A stretch of 64,000 nt of DNA from NCBI RefSeq assembly GCF_017377745.1, contig NZ_JAFVMG010000001.1:434001-498000 (forward strand), read 5' to 3'. The notes under the pieces were generated by a model. That model was not told the DNA's origin, did no database searches, and saw only the letters and a list, made by a program, of their open reading frames with translations. Source of the stretch: Acetobacter suratthaniensis (GTDB lineage: Bacteria; Pseudomonadota; Alphaproteobacteria; Acetobacterales; Acetobacteraceae). Positions within the stretch are counted from its first letter, which is position 1. Every line of letters starts with the position of its first letter. Below are positions 44,270 to 52,615 of the stretch, piece after piece. A program made the position numbers and the translations under genes.

Positions 44270-45346
44270 ATGGGCTACGGGCAATCTTTCGGTATGGCTG
44301 TTCGCGGCCTCCAGCGTGTCGGGGTGGCCTGTGGTCTGGCGGCGCTGCTCATGTCAGCGCTCCCTGTCGTTCCAGCCCGGGCGGATGGCCTGTCTGATCC
44401 GGCGGATGATGTCATTATTACCGGAGCCGGTTCCAGTTTTGCCGCTCCTCTGTATGGCGGTTGGTCAACGGCGGGGCAGAAAGCCGTTGGCGTACGGGTG
44501 AATTATCAGGCCATTGGCTCGGGGGCCGGGCAGAACCTTGTCAGTGTCGGCACGGTGGATTTTGGGGCATCGGATGCCCCCATGGCGCATGAGCGGCTGG
44601 TGAGCGCCGGGCTGATGCAGGTGCCGACTGCAATTGGCGGCATTGTCGTGACAGCCAATGTGCCCGGTGTGCCTGCAGGCACACTTCGGCTGACCGGGCC
44701 TGTGCTGGCCGATATTTATGCCGGGCGTATTACCCAGTGGAATGACGCGCAACTGGCAGCCCTTAACCCTGGGGCCACCCTGCCAGATCTGCCGATAGCC
44801 CCTTTGCACAGGGCCGATGGTTCCGGCACCACATACGTTTTTACGGATTATCTGGGGCGCGTTTCCTCCTCGTGGCATGAGGGCGTAGGCCGCGGCATGT
44901 CGGTGGATTGGCCTACCGGGGCCGGTGCGCGGGGTAATGACGGAATTGCCGCCTATGTGCGCAATACCGAAGGCAGCATAGGATATGTGGAATATGCCTA
45001 TGCCGCACGCAATAACCTGACAGGTGTGCTGCTGCGTAATCAGGCAGGCAATTTTGTGCCTGCTACGGTCGAGACATTCAGCCACGCGGCCGAAGCCGCT
45101 CATTGGGATGCTGAAGACATGACCGCAACCCTGTGCGATGCACCGGGGGCGCAAAGCTGGCCGATTGTGACCACCACTTATGTGCTGCTGCCTGCTCATG
45201 CCACGGAAGATAACAAGGGGGAGGCGGTGCGCCGCTTTTTCCGCTGGGCCGTGCGCGATGGTGGCCCCATTGGCCAGGCGCTGGATTATGTGCCGCTGCC
45301 CCCACCGGTTGCGCAGGCCGTCATACAACGGCTGGAGCAGCGCTGA
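44270..45346 (+). CDS. pstS: Phosphate ABC transporter substrate-binding protein PstS
   Basis: A periplasmic protein that binds inorganic phosphate for the Pst transporter. The 358-residue precursor has a signal peptide ending near PARA; the mature start IITGAGSSFAAPLYGGW is the PstS phosphate-binding loop, with GSGAGQNLVSVGTVDFGASD and HRADGSGTTYVFTDYL further on. The start could also be GTG 44249. No pstCAB or phoU follows: the neighbours are pheT and an iron-uptake module, so this is a solitary copy or one part of a split system. Confidence 0.88.
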   Translation: MGYGQSFGMAVRGLQRVGVACGLAALLMSALPVVPARADGLSDPADDVIITGAGSSFAAPLYGGWSTAGQKAVGVRVNYQAIGSGAGQNLVSVGTVDFGASDAPMAHERLVSAGLMQVPTAIGGIVVTANVPGVPAGTLRLTGPVLADIYAGRITQWNDAQLAALNPGATLPDLPIAPLHRADGSGTTYVFTDYLGRVSSSWHEGVGRGMSVDWPTGAGARGNDGIAAYVRNTEGSIGYVEYAYAARNNLTGVLLRNQAGNFVPATVETFSHAAEAAHWDAEDMTATLCDAPGAQSWPIVTTTYVLLPAHATEDNKGEAVRRFFRWAVRDGGPIGQALDYVPLPPPVAQAVIQRLEQR

Positions 45347-45397
45347 CGCGAAGTTGTACAATGTTATCCGGCACTTGTTCTGAAGTTGTCCTATGTT

Positions 45398-45420
45398 TCA
45401 TCCACAGATTCTGTGGATAA
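45398..45420. repeat. Convergent DnaA-box pair (perfect 19-bp dyad)
   Basis: ATCCACAGA-T-TCTGTGGAT (45400-45418) is a perfect dyad. On one strand TGTGGATAA (45412-45420) is the complement of the consensus DnaA box TTATCCACA; on the other TCATCCACA (45398-45406) differs from it by one base. It lies in the 246-bp gap after pstS. Confidence 0.55.
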
Positions 45421-45509
45421 ACCAGAGACAGGGCTATCAGGGGCCGGAACAGGGCGCATACGTGGTCGATTGACAAACCTGCTCAGGATGCGGATACATC
45501 GTCTGTAGA

Positions 45510-45524
45510 TGAGAATCTCTCTCA
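45510..45524. promoter_or_regulatory. Fur-box-like dyad upstream of the iron-uptake operon
   Basis: TGAGAATCTCTCTCA has outer symmetry TGAGA/TCTCA and matches the 7-1-7 Fur motif TGATAAT-N-ATTATCA at 10 of 14 positions. It lies 69 bp before the first gene of a probable iron-uptake operon, where a Fur or related site is expected. Weak on sequence alone. Confidence 0.35.
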
Positions 45525-45592
45525 ACATATGATGCCATGCCGTATGCTCCCGCCAGCAGTAAGCGGATGGCAAGCCTGAAAGTCGCCTGTGC

Positions 45593-45883
45593 ATGACCCG
45601 TGGACCCGCAAAAGCCGCAGCAAAAAAAGGGGCGCTGTGGAAACGCTGGCTCAGCCGGGGGGCGTGCATTGTGGCGTTTGCTTATCTTGCAACGCTCGGG
45701 GTTTTCTTTCTGGCGGGAAGACGGCCAGAGGCCATACTGTTCCAGAGTCTCGGTCTGGCTGCCATGCCGCTGCTGATCGTGGTGCTGTTTGCCCTGCCTA
45801 AAGGGCTGTTCAGAGGAACGTTCAAAAGCGGGGCCAGTTTGGTTGTGCTGGGTGTCTCGGCGTTGCAGGCAGGCATATTCTGA
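45593..45883 (+). CDS. Small membrane protein of iron-uptake module (DUF3649-like)
   Basis: A 96-residue protein with a basic N-terminus (RGPAKAAAKKGALWKRWL) and three hydrophobic segments (CIVAFAYLATLGVFFLAG, LGLAAMPLLIVVLFALP, SLVVLGVSALQAGIF). Small three-helix proteins of this kind, often annotated DUF3649, accompany PepSY and DUF3325 proteins beside siderophore receptors; I assign it mainly on that context. Its stop overlaps the PepSY gene start (TGATG). Function unknown. Confidence 0.65.
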   Translation: MTRGPAKAAAKKGALWKRWLSRGACIVAFAYLATLGVFFLAGRRPEAILFQSLGLAAMPLLIVVLFALPKGLFRGTFKSGASLVVLGVSALQAGIF

Positions 45884-47340
45884 TGCGCGATACTCTGCGT
45901 AACCGCATGGGGTGGCTGCATAGCTGGGTGGGTTTTGTCAGCGGACTGATTCTGGTGGTCGTGTTCACCGGCGGTACGCTGGCCATGTTCGATACGGAAA
46001 TAACCCGCTGGATGCAGCCCGAACTGGCGGTGTTGCCGCAAACAGCCCTGACGGCGGAAGCCCTCAATCATGCCGGAGAGCAGATGCAGGCGCTACAGGG
46101 GGCGGGGCAGATGGCGTTTTTGTCCCTGCCTTCAGAGCGCGATCCGGTGCTGCGTATCCTGCATTACGATGGCCACGCCTTTGTTGGCCCAGCCCTGAGC
46201 CCGCGTGACGGCGCGGATTTGAATGTCCGGCAGACACAGGGCGGACAATTGTTTTTTGACCTGCACCAGTCACTCTATCGGGGGCCGGTATGGGGGAACA
46301 TGGTGACGGAAATCGTGGCCATTGGTCTGTTGATCGCGGTTTTTTCCGGGCTTGTTATTCATTTTCGCAATCTTGTACCGGATTTGCTGCTGTTTAGACC
46401 CTTTGCGGCTCCGGGGCGCTCATGGCTGGATGCCCATCTGATGGCGGGCGTGCTGATGCTGCCGTTTATCATCATGATTACCTATACGGGGGCCGTTATT
46501 CACGGGCCGCGCCTGTTTCCCATGATCAGCAACGGGCATGGCGGTAAAGCGGCAAACCGGGCGGGGCCAGACAAAGCGCATGGTATGGCTTCGGCAGCAC
46601 CTCTCGCTCCGATGTGGGAGCAGGCCAAGGCCGTGTTTGGGGAGGGTAATATCGGTTTTATCCGCTTCGAGCCCCGCACGATTTCCTTCTACCGTTCGGA
46701 TGCGGCGGATTTTGTGATGACGCGCGATCATGTCGATTTTTCGCCGCGTGATGGCAGGCAGATTGGCGTCAAATATGGCGAGCGGGGCATACAGGCTCTG
46801 GGGGGCGTCATGCGGGGGCTACATTATGCCCGCTGGGGCACTACGGGGCTGCGCTGGCTGTATTTTGTGTGTGGCGCGGTGGGCAGCGCCATGATGTCGG
46901 CCGGGCTGGTGCTGTTTGTTATCAAGCATCGGCGAGCACATGGCGGTACCGTAAAGCTGGCTCTGGCCGAAGCGTTTACACTGAGTGTCACCCTTGGCCT
47001 GCCGGTGGCGGCGCTGGGTTTTTTGTGGAGCAACCGGCTGATTGCCCCATCACTCGCGCAGCGTGATCTGCTGGAGGCGAAAGTCTTTTTCCTGCTGTGG
47101 CTGTGTCTGTTGCTGCATGCGGTGGTGCGGAGTGGCGCCGGGTGTGTGCGGGCGGCCTGGCGGGAGCAGGCATGGGCTTTGGCCGTTCTGGGCTGCGGGC
47201 TGCCGTTGCTCGATCTTCTGTCGCGCCGGGGTTCGGGCTGGACACCGCAGCTTGATGTCTATCTGGCGGTAGATGCCTGCGCCTTTGGTTTTGGCGTGCT
47301 GGCCATGTGGGGGCAGTCCATGATTGCGCGCGACCGATGA
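45883..47340 (+). CDS. PepSY-associated transmembrane protein (putative ferric-siderophore reductase)
   Basis: A 485-residue membrane protein of the PepSY_TM family. The first helix (NRMGWLHSWVGFVSGLILVV then VFTGGTLAMFDTEITRWMQ) and paired helix-His elements FFDLHQSLYR, WLDAHLMAGVLMLPFIIMI and LRWLYFVCGAVGSAMMSAGL are typical; conserved His residues probably bind heme. Family members beside siderophore receptors are thought to reduce ferric-siderophore in the periplasm. It overlaps the following DUF3325 gene by 4 nt. Confidence 0.82.
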   Translation: MRDTLRNRMGWLHSWVGFVSGLILVVVFTGGTLAMFDTEITRWMQPELAVLPQTALTAEALNHAGEQMQALQGAGQMAFLSLPSERDPVLRILHYDGHAFVGPALSPRDGADLNVRQTQGGQLFFDLHQSLYRGPVWGNMVTEIVAIGLLIAVFSGLVIHFRNLVPDLLLFRPFAAPGRSWLDAHLMAGVLMLPFIIMITYTGAVIHGPRLFPMISNGHGGKAANRAGPDKAHGMASAAPLAPMWEQAKAVFGEGNIGFIRFEPRTISFYRSDAADFVMTRDHVDFSPRDGRQIGVKYGERGIQALGGVMRGLHYARWGTTGLRWLYFVCGAVGSAMMSAGLVLFVIKHRRAHGGTVKLALAEAFTLSVTLGLPVAALGFLWSNRLIAPSLAQRDLLEAKVFFLLWLCLLLHAVVRSGAGCVRAAWREQAWALAVLGCGLPLLDLLSRRGSGWTPQLDVYLAVDACAFGFGVLAMWGQSMIARDR

Positions 47341-47621
47341 TCGCTTTTGTTGCGCTGTTGTGTTGGGTGTCTGCGCTGCTCAGCCACGGTTTGTTGCAGC
47401 CAAAAATCCAGCGCCTGCTGGGGATTGGCAACCGGCATGGCGGCCTGTTGCAAGCGGTGCGGTGTGTGTTGCCGGTGGTGGCGCTGGTTGTGTGCCTGCG
47501 CCAGAGCATGCCGCTTGCCCTGTTGCTCTGGCTGGGCATGTTTTCGCTGGGTGGTCTGTTGGCAGGCGGCGTGTTGACGCTGGCCTCAGTGCGTGCGCGC
47601 AAGCCACGGGTCGGAGCCTGA
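47337..47621 (+). CDS. Small membrane protein (DUF3325-like)
   Basis: A 94-residue protein with three hydrophobic stretches (MIAFVALLCWVSALLSHGLL, VLPVVALVVCLRQSMPLALL, LGMFSLGGLLAGGVLTLA) joined by basic turns. This matches the DUF3325 pattern, a small inner-membrane protein seen with PepSY_TM proteins and TonB-dependent siderophore receptors. ATG 47337 overlaps the PepSY stop (ATGA). Function unknown, but it belongs to the same transcript. Confidence 0.7.
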   Translation: MIAFVALLCWVSALLSHGLLQPKIQRLLGIGNRHGGLLQAVRCVLPVVALVVCLRQSMPLALLLWLGMFSLGGLLAGGVLTLASVRARKPRVGA

Positions 47622-47684
47622 CGGCTTTTGCCGCTGGGTGCATAGGGCCTCTTTACAACGGGATTAAGTATTGGTTATGAGCAT

Positions 47685-47700
47685 GAGTTAATAATAACTC
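47685..47700. promoter_or_regulatory. Palindrome upstream of the siderophore receptor
   Basis: GAGTTAATAATAACTC has perfect 6-bp arms about a 4-bp centre, lies 48 bp before the receptor start, and sits in A/T-rich DNA unlike the flanking genes. It could be an iron-regulator operator; a second dyad CTCGC...GCGAG (47698-47719) overlaps its end. Confidence 0.45.
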
Positions 47701-47748
47701 GCAATTGCATAATGGCGAGACAACCCGTATCGGAGCGCACCTGCCTTC

Positions 47749-49977
47749 ATGATCTGTCGTTTTGCCTCAGTGCCCTGTGCTCTGCTTCTGGTCGTTGAGG
47801 GCGTACTTCATGTCAGAACGGCCCATGCTCAAACGCGACCGGATATTGCGCATGCGCAGGAGCGGCCAGCACCCGCCAACAGTGTGCATGCCGCAGCCCC
47901 TCGCAAGGCAGGCCCGGCCTTGGCGGCAACGCCTGCACCGGCTTTGGCTGCTGAGCATGAAGACATTATGGTTGCGGGCCAGCGTTCTGCTTTTTTGCCC
48001 CATAATGCGCAATCCGCGACAAAAACGCAGACACCGTTGGAACTCACGCCCCAGAATATTACAGTTATTACACAGGAAAGAATGAAAATCCTCAACGCGC
48101 GCAGCGTGTCTGAGGCCATTCGCTATTCCGCTGGTGTGTCTGATTATGGTTCCAAGGATGACCCGCGTGGTTATTTCGGGACAATCCGTGGGTTCAGCCC
48201 GGACATCTATCTCGATGGTACCCGCACGCCGGATGCTTCGTCCTCGCAGTCTTTCAGTATCGAACCCTGGGGGCTGGAGGCCATGGATGTGCTGCGCGGG
48301 GCTTCATCCGCGCTGTATGGGTCGGGTCAGTTAGGGGGTATTATCAATGCGGTCAGCAAACGGCCGACCCTGCACCAGCAGAATGAAGTTACTATCCAAA
48401 CAGGTTCCTATTCGCGGGTACAGGGAGCGGTGGATGTTGGTGGGGCGCTGAACAAGAGCAAGACATTGCTGTGGCGTTTCAACGGCCTGTTGCGAAAATC
48501 CGATACCTACGCGATTAATATCAAAAATAACGAGGTTTATGTCGCGCCATCGCTGCGCTGGCAGCCCGATAGCAAAACAGATTTTACCATTCTGAGCAGC
48601 TACGAGCAGCTGGATGCGGGATCAACAGCCCAGTTTCTACCTGCGAATGGAACCGTTTATCCTTCGCGCTACGGTTATATTGCCCGAAATTTTCTTAGCA
48701 GCGATGCGAATTTTGATGTCTATTCCAAGAGACAGGTTGCCATAGGCTACAATTTTACACGCCAGCTTGCCCCGAACTGGACGATTACGCAAAACATGCG
48801 TTACGCGCATCTTGATCTCGATTACCGGTTTGTCACCACCTCCGCGCTGGCGGCCAACCAGCGGACAATTTCGCGAACGGCCCTGCTACAGACAGCAAAC
48901 TATAACAATGTCACACTGGATACCCGCTCGAACCTTAAGCTGACGACAGGGCCGGTGCATCACGAATTGCTATTTGGCGTTGATTTCAGAAGTGATTTTA
49001 TGGCCAACCGGCGTGGGCAGACCAAAGCGCCATCGCTCGATCTGTATAACCCCATTTATACCGCCATTACCTGGCCCAAAGCGGGCACCTACAGCAACAC
49101 GAACGAGACCGAAACCGATACCGGCCTCTACCTGCAGGAGCAGGCGGAGTGGAAACATCTCTACCTGACGCTGTCCGGGCGGGGGGATTTTACGCAGAGC
49201 CAGACCGTCAATAACCTGACACACGGCAGCACCCCGCAGAAAAACAACGCATTTACCGGGCGTGTTGGCCTGCTTTATGCCTCATCCATCGGGCTTAACC
49301 CCTATGTTGCCTACGCCACGTCTTTTCAGCCACAGGTTGGGCAGACCTATGACAGCACGCCTTATGTACCCACCACGGGCAAGCAGATTGAAGTGGGGGT
49401 AAAATACCGGCCCGTGAAAGCTGTTTCGGGGTTGGAAAACTTTATGCTGACCGCAGATTTTTTCAATCTGGTTGAAAACAATGTGCTGACGGCAGACCCC
49501 AATCATTCGGCTTTCGATGTTCAGACAGGGCAGCAGAGAACGCGCGGCTTCGAGTTTGAAGGTCTCGGGCGCCTGCCGGGCCATGTCGATTTCATTGCCA
49601 GCTATACCTATCAGGACCCGCGTATAACCAGAACGACAGAAGCCGCCCAACTGGGGCAAAGGCCCGTGGCGGTGCCTTCGCATATGGCATCGCTTTTTCT
49701 GAGGCGGGACTTCCAGATGGGGCCGAGCTGGTCAGCCGGTATTGGGGGCGGATTACGCTATACCGGCAACACGGCGGGGGCATTGCCTGCGACCTTTACC
49801 GTGCCGTCGCAATTGGTGGGGGATCTGGTCGCACATTTTGATTACCGCAAAACCCGTGTTCAGTTTAACGGCACCAATATAACGGACCAGAAATACGTCT
49901 CGGTCTGCACACGCGCCGTTGCCTGCGCCTACGCGCCGGGACGCGCCATGTTTGTGACCATCTCGCAGCGCTGGTAG
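47749..49977 (+). CDS. TonB-dependent siderophore receptor
   Basis: A 742-residue outer-membrane receptor. The signal peptide is MICRFASVPCALLLVVEGVL to AHAQ; a Pro/Ala-rich linker follows, then the plug domain (PLELTPQNITVITQERMKIL, RGFSPDIYLDGTRTPDASSS, DVLRGASSALYGSGQLGGII) and a 22-strand barrel ending in an aromatic (FVTISQRW). The KTQTPLELTPQNITVIT opening is typical of ferric-hydroxamate/pyoverdine-type receptors such as FhuE and FpvA. No N-terminal signalling domain is present, so no sigma/anti-sigma control is implied. It follows the PepSY module by 127 bp. Confidence 0.93.
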   Translation: MICRFASVPCALLLVVEGVLHVRTAHAQTRPDIAHAQERPAPANSVHAAAPRKAGPALAATPAPALAAEHEDIMVAGQRSAFLPHNAQSATKTQTPLELTPQNITVITQERMKILNARSVSEAIRYSAGVSDYGSKDDPRGYFGTIRGFSPDIYLDGTRTPDASSSQSFSIEPWGLEAMDVLRGASSALYGSGQLGGIINAVSKRPTLHQQNEVTIQTGSYSRVQGAVDVGGALNKSKTLLWRFNGLLRKSDTYAINIKNNEVYVAPSLRWQPDSKTDFTILSSYEQLDAGSTAQFLPANGTVYPSRYGYIARNFLSSDANFDVYSKRQVAIGYNFTRQLAPNWTITQNMRYAHLDLDYRFVTTSALAANQRTISRTALLQTANYNNVTLDTRSNLKLTTGPVHHELLFGVDFRSDFMANRRGQTKAPSLDLYNPIYTAITWPKAGTYSNTNETETDTGLYLQEQAEWKHLYLTLSGRGDFTQSQTVNNLTHGSTPQKNNAFTGRVGLLYASSIGLNPYVAYATSFQPQVGQTYDSTPYVPTTGKQIEVGVKYRPVKAVSGLENFMLTADFFNLVENNVLTADPNHSAFDVQTGQQRTRGFEFEGLGRLPGHVDFIASYTYQDPRITRTTEAAQLGQRPVAVPSHMASLFLRRDFQMGPSWSAGIGGGLRYTGNTAGALPATFTVPSQLVGDLVAHFDYRKTRVQFNGTNITDQKYVSVCTRAVACAYAPGRAMFVTISQRW

Positions 49978-49989
49978 GCGGGGTGGGGG

Positions 49990-50502
49990 CTAGAGGTGTT
50001 TGCGCATATGTTCGCGCAGGTCGTTGCAGCGTTTGGCGTAATGCGATGCCTTGGAGGCGGTAAAGAAATTAATCAGGAACGCCCCGATGAGCGAGCAGAA
50101 GGAGACAATAATCAGCACCTCGCCCGTCAACTGTATGGCATCGTTGTAGTACAGGGCTGAATACCAGAGCAGGGTTACGCTCAGCACAGCGCCGAAAAAA
50201 CCGAAAACACCGGTGGACTTCATCAAAGAGTCTTCGATGTTTTCGAAAGCCGATGTTTCCTGCCACAGATCGAACAGTTTGCGATCCACATCGCCCACGG
50301 CTTCCGCATGGGCTTCCTTTTCTTGGGCCGTGCGCTTGTGCGGGTTTTTACGGTGGATTTCGAGTTCCTGCCGGGCCTTTGCAAAAACGCGCCGACGCTC
50401 TTTGATAGCGGGCAGGCTGATATCCACAAAGCTCAGAATAGCGACATTAAGCCCGGCTGAAAGCTGCACCACAGCCTGAAAGTCACCCCATGTCACGGCC
50501 AT
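49990..50502 (-). CDS. Hypothetical two-helix membrane protein
   Basis: A 170-residue protein not recognised. An N-terminal hydrophobic patch (FQAVVQLSAGLNVAILSFVD) is followed by a charged helical middle (residues about 35-95, with RRRVFAKARQELEIHRKNP and KRTAQEKEAHAEAVGDVDRK) and two transmembrane helices (VFGFFGAVLSVTLLWYSALY, GEVLIIVSFCSLIGAFLINF) before a basic tail. The shape recalls small membrane-tethered coiled-coil proteins. It is convergent with the siderophore receptor, 12 bp apart, with no operon partner. Confidence 0.7.
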   Translation of the reverse strand: MAVTWGDFQAVVQLSAGLNVAILSFVDISLPAIKERRRVFAKARQELEIHRKNPHKRTAQEKEAHAEAVGDVDRKLFDLWQETSAFENIEDSLMKSTGVFGFFGAVLSVTLLWYSALYYNDAIQLTGEVLIIVSFCSLIGAFLINFFTASKASHYAKRCNDLREHMRKHL

Positions 50503-50606
50503 TCCGCTTTATTCCTTTGTATTGTGTCGCGTATCAGGCCGGGTTTTAAGCCGTGGGCGGGGTGATGGGTAGAGAGAACGGGCATGACTGCCATTCTGTT
50601 ACGTGT

Positions 50607-52376
50607 TCAATGCAGCCAGACCTGTGAGAACAGAACCTGATTGATGGTGGTGTAAATGAAGTGCTTTACCCGCTCGGATGTCAGGATCACGCTTTCCGTT
50701 TCAAACGCCGGAGCCATAGGGGAAAGCGCCATGACATGCTCATTGACCTGCCGCCAGATGGCGTTGCGGGCTTCGTCTGTCAGTGCGGTATCGGAGCGGG
50801 CGCGTTCCATCAGATCCTGTGTCTGCTTGTCGCAAAAACCGGGCAGGTTGATTGAGCTATCCGAGTGGGGGTGAAAGTTTTCGCAGCCTAGCAGCGCATC
50901 CAGAAAATTGGAGGGGGAGGGATAGTCCGCCGCCCAGCCTGTCAGGCCTATCTGTACATGGTTGTCGGTATTCTGCATGTAGGGAAAGGCGATGTTACCA
51001 TTCAGCGGGCGCACGCTGGCTTTGTAGCCAATGCTTTCGAGCATGTCGCGCAGCCATGTACCCATAGCGATGTCGGTGCTGGTGTTTGCGGTAATCAGGG
51101 TTACTTTCTGCCCGGTGGTGCCGCTGGTGCGCACAAGGGCGCGGGCGCGCTCAAGGTCTGGCCCGCGCCACTGGGGGGCAGGGTTTTCAGGTGAGGCGCC
51201 GAGGGTGTAATCGCAGCCGATATCCGAGGCGGGTAGGGATGTCGGCACCATGCCGCAGAGCGGGCGGGCAATCCCCGGCCCGCCATACAGGATAACCAGC
51301 GCTTTGCGGTTGAGCGCATAATTGACAGCCTGACGTGCCGCCAGTTCGGTAAAGGGCGGCTCGTGCATGTTCATGGACAGGAAATAAATAGCCGGATGCG
51401 GCATGACATGCGTGCGGCTGGTAAAGCGGCTGCCGATTTCACCCAGCCGGTCTAGCGGGATCGGGTCAGCCATCCAGTCATACTGGTTGTTTTCAATGGC
51501 GGTAACGGCGGTCTCATCAGGAATGCCGAAACTGTAGGTGATCCTGTCGGGAAAGCCCGCGGGTTGGGCCTGTGGGTTCCACGGCTGAAAATACGGGTTG
51601 CGGCCCAGTTCAAGGCGTGTGGCCGGATCGTAGGTTTCAAGCTGGTAGGGGCCGGTGCCGGGTAGGGGTGTATTGCCGGTATCATGCGCAGGGCTTGAGG
51701 CAGGCAGGATGACGGCATGGATAAAGGCCAGCTTGTGCATGAACTCGGTATCGGGCCGGGTCAGATGGAACGTGATGCGCCGCTGGGCGGGGTCGATTTC
51801 TACGCCTTTTTCCAGTGTGCAGGTTGCGGGGGTATTCAGGCAGGCATCGGCCCCGGCAATGGTGCCGTAAAAGGCGCCAGCCGTGGGAGAGGCCACCTTG
51901 AACAACCGCTGGAAGGAGGCCCGCACGTCCTGCACGCTTACGGACTGACCGTTGGAGAAGCGCAGCCCCGGCCGCAGGGTAAAGCTGTAGGTCAGGCCGC
52001 CATCGGTCGGGGTTGGAATGTTTTCCGCCAGATCAGGCACGATCTGTGCGCCCGCAGGCCCGGCGACTTTGCGGAAGGCTGTCAGCCCGTCATACACATT
52101 GGCAAACAGGTTAACGAAGCGCGCTCCGTAATTGATCTGCGGATCAAGCGTGCCGCCAGAGGCCGAGGCCACCAGACGCAGGGTGCCGCCCTTATGGAGG
52201 CTGGCATCGGCCTGTGCTGCGGAGGGCGTGATTGGCCCGGCTTCGCTCGACTGCTGCGCCATGCAGGGCTGAGCCAGAGCCGCAAGTAGCAGGCCAGCCA
52301 GCATGGCCCCCGCGTTGATAAAGCGCCCACCCCGTAGGCGGGTGGGTAACCCGGTGGTGGGGCTATTCACCCGCAT
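50607..52376 (-). CDS. ABC transporter substrate-binding protein, peptide/nickel type (SBP_bac_5)
   Basis: A 589-residue exported binding protein. The signal peptide contains AGAMLAGLLLAALAQPCMAQ; the mature part has the family entry KGGTLRLVASASGGTLDPQI, NLFANVYDGLTAFRKVAG, the signature YSFTLRPGLRFSNGQSVSVQ with DVRASFQRLF, and FTELAARQAVNYALNRKALV. Such proteins bind oligopeptides, nickel chelates or similar. No permease or ATPase genes are nearby. ATG 52376 overlaps the end of a 48-residue membrane ORF by 14 nt, suggesting coupling. Confidence 0.85.
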   Translation of the reverse strand: MRVNSPTTGLPTRLRGGRFINAGAMLAGLLLAALAQPCMAQQSSEAGPITPSAAQADASLHKGGTLRLVASASGGTLDPQINYGARFVNLFANVYDGLTAFRKVAGPAGAQIVPDLAENIPTPTDGGLTYSFTLRPGLRFSNGQSVSVQDVRASFQRLFKVASPTAGAFYGTIAGADACLNTPATCTLEKGVEIDPAQRRITFHLTRPDTEFMHKLAFIHAVILPASSPAHDTGNTPLPGTGPYQLETYDPATRLELGRNPYFQPWNPQAQPAGFPDRITYSFGIPDETAVTAIENNQYDWMADPIPLDRLGEIGSRFTSRTHVMPHPAIYFLSMNMHEPPFTELAARQAVNYALNRKALVILYGGPGIARPLCGMVPTSLPASDIGCDYTLGASPENPAPQWRGPDLERARALVRTSGTTGQKVTLITANTSTDIAMGTWLRDMLESIGYKASVRPLNGNIAFPYMQNTDNHVQIGLTGWAADYPSPSNFLDALLGCENFHPHSDSSINLPGFCDKQTQDLMERARSDTALTDEARNAIWRQVNEHVMALSPMAPAFETESVILTSERVKHFIYTTINQVLFSQVWLH

Positions 52377-52509
52377 TCTGGCTGATGGCGGTGGGTTCGG
52401 GGGTTTTGAGCAAAAGCGCGCGGAAATTTTGGAACATGGTGCAAAAAACAATAATACCGACCATGATCGCGCCGATGATGATACCGATACGGGTTGCATT
52501 TTCATTCAT
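52363..52509 (-). CDS. Putative 48-aa single-helix membrane protein
   Basis: MNENATRIGIIIGAIMVGII and VFCTMFQNFRALLL form one transmembrane helix with a polar tail (KTPEPTAISQNAGE). The ATG at 52509 begins a short ORF lying in the gap between fumC and the binding-protein gene and ending 14 nt inside the latter, on the same strand. No family recognised. The overlap and strong hydrophobic helix favour a real gene, perhaps an accessory or a coupling leader for the binding protein. Confidence 0.5.
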   Translation of the reverse strand: MNENATRIGIIIGAIMVGIIVFCTMFQNFRALLLKTPEPTAISQNAGE

Positions 52510-52615
52510 CGGAAAGCCTGCCGTCTGCTGGTTGGTGCTGGCCGTAGCCTGTTGTTTTTCTTCTACCCCTAATCCGGTGGGGCGCAAGGGGGCGCAGGTT
52601 TTTCGGCCATGGCTG

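Noticed and set aside
42704-44284. Open frame of 526 codons on the minus strand
   Set aside because: Complete antisense shadow of pheT with Cys/His/Arg-rich composition and no family similarity.
45347-45592. Replication origin suggested by DnaA boxes
   Set aside because: Only one box pair, no AT-rich unwinding element and no dnaA, dnaN or other origin-linked genes.
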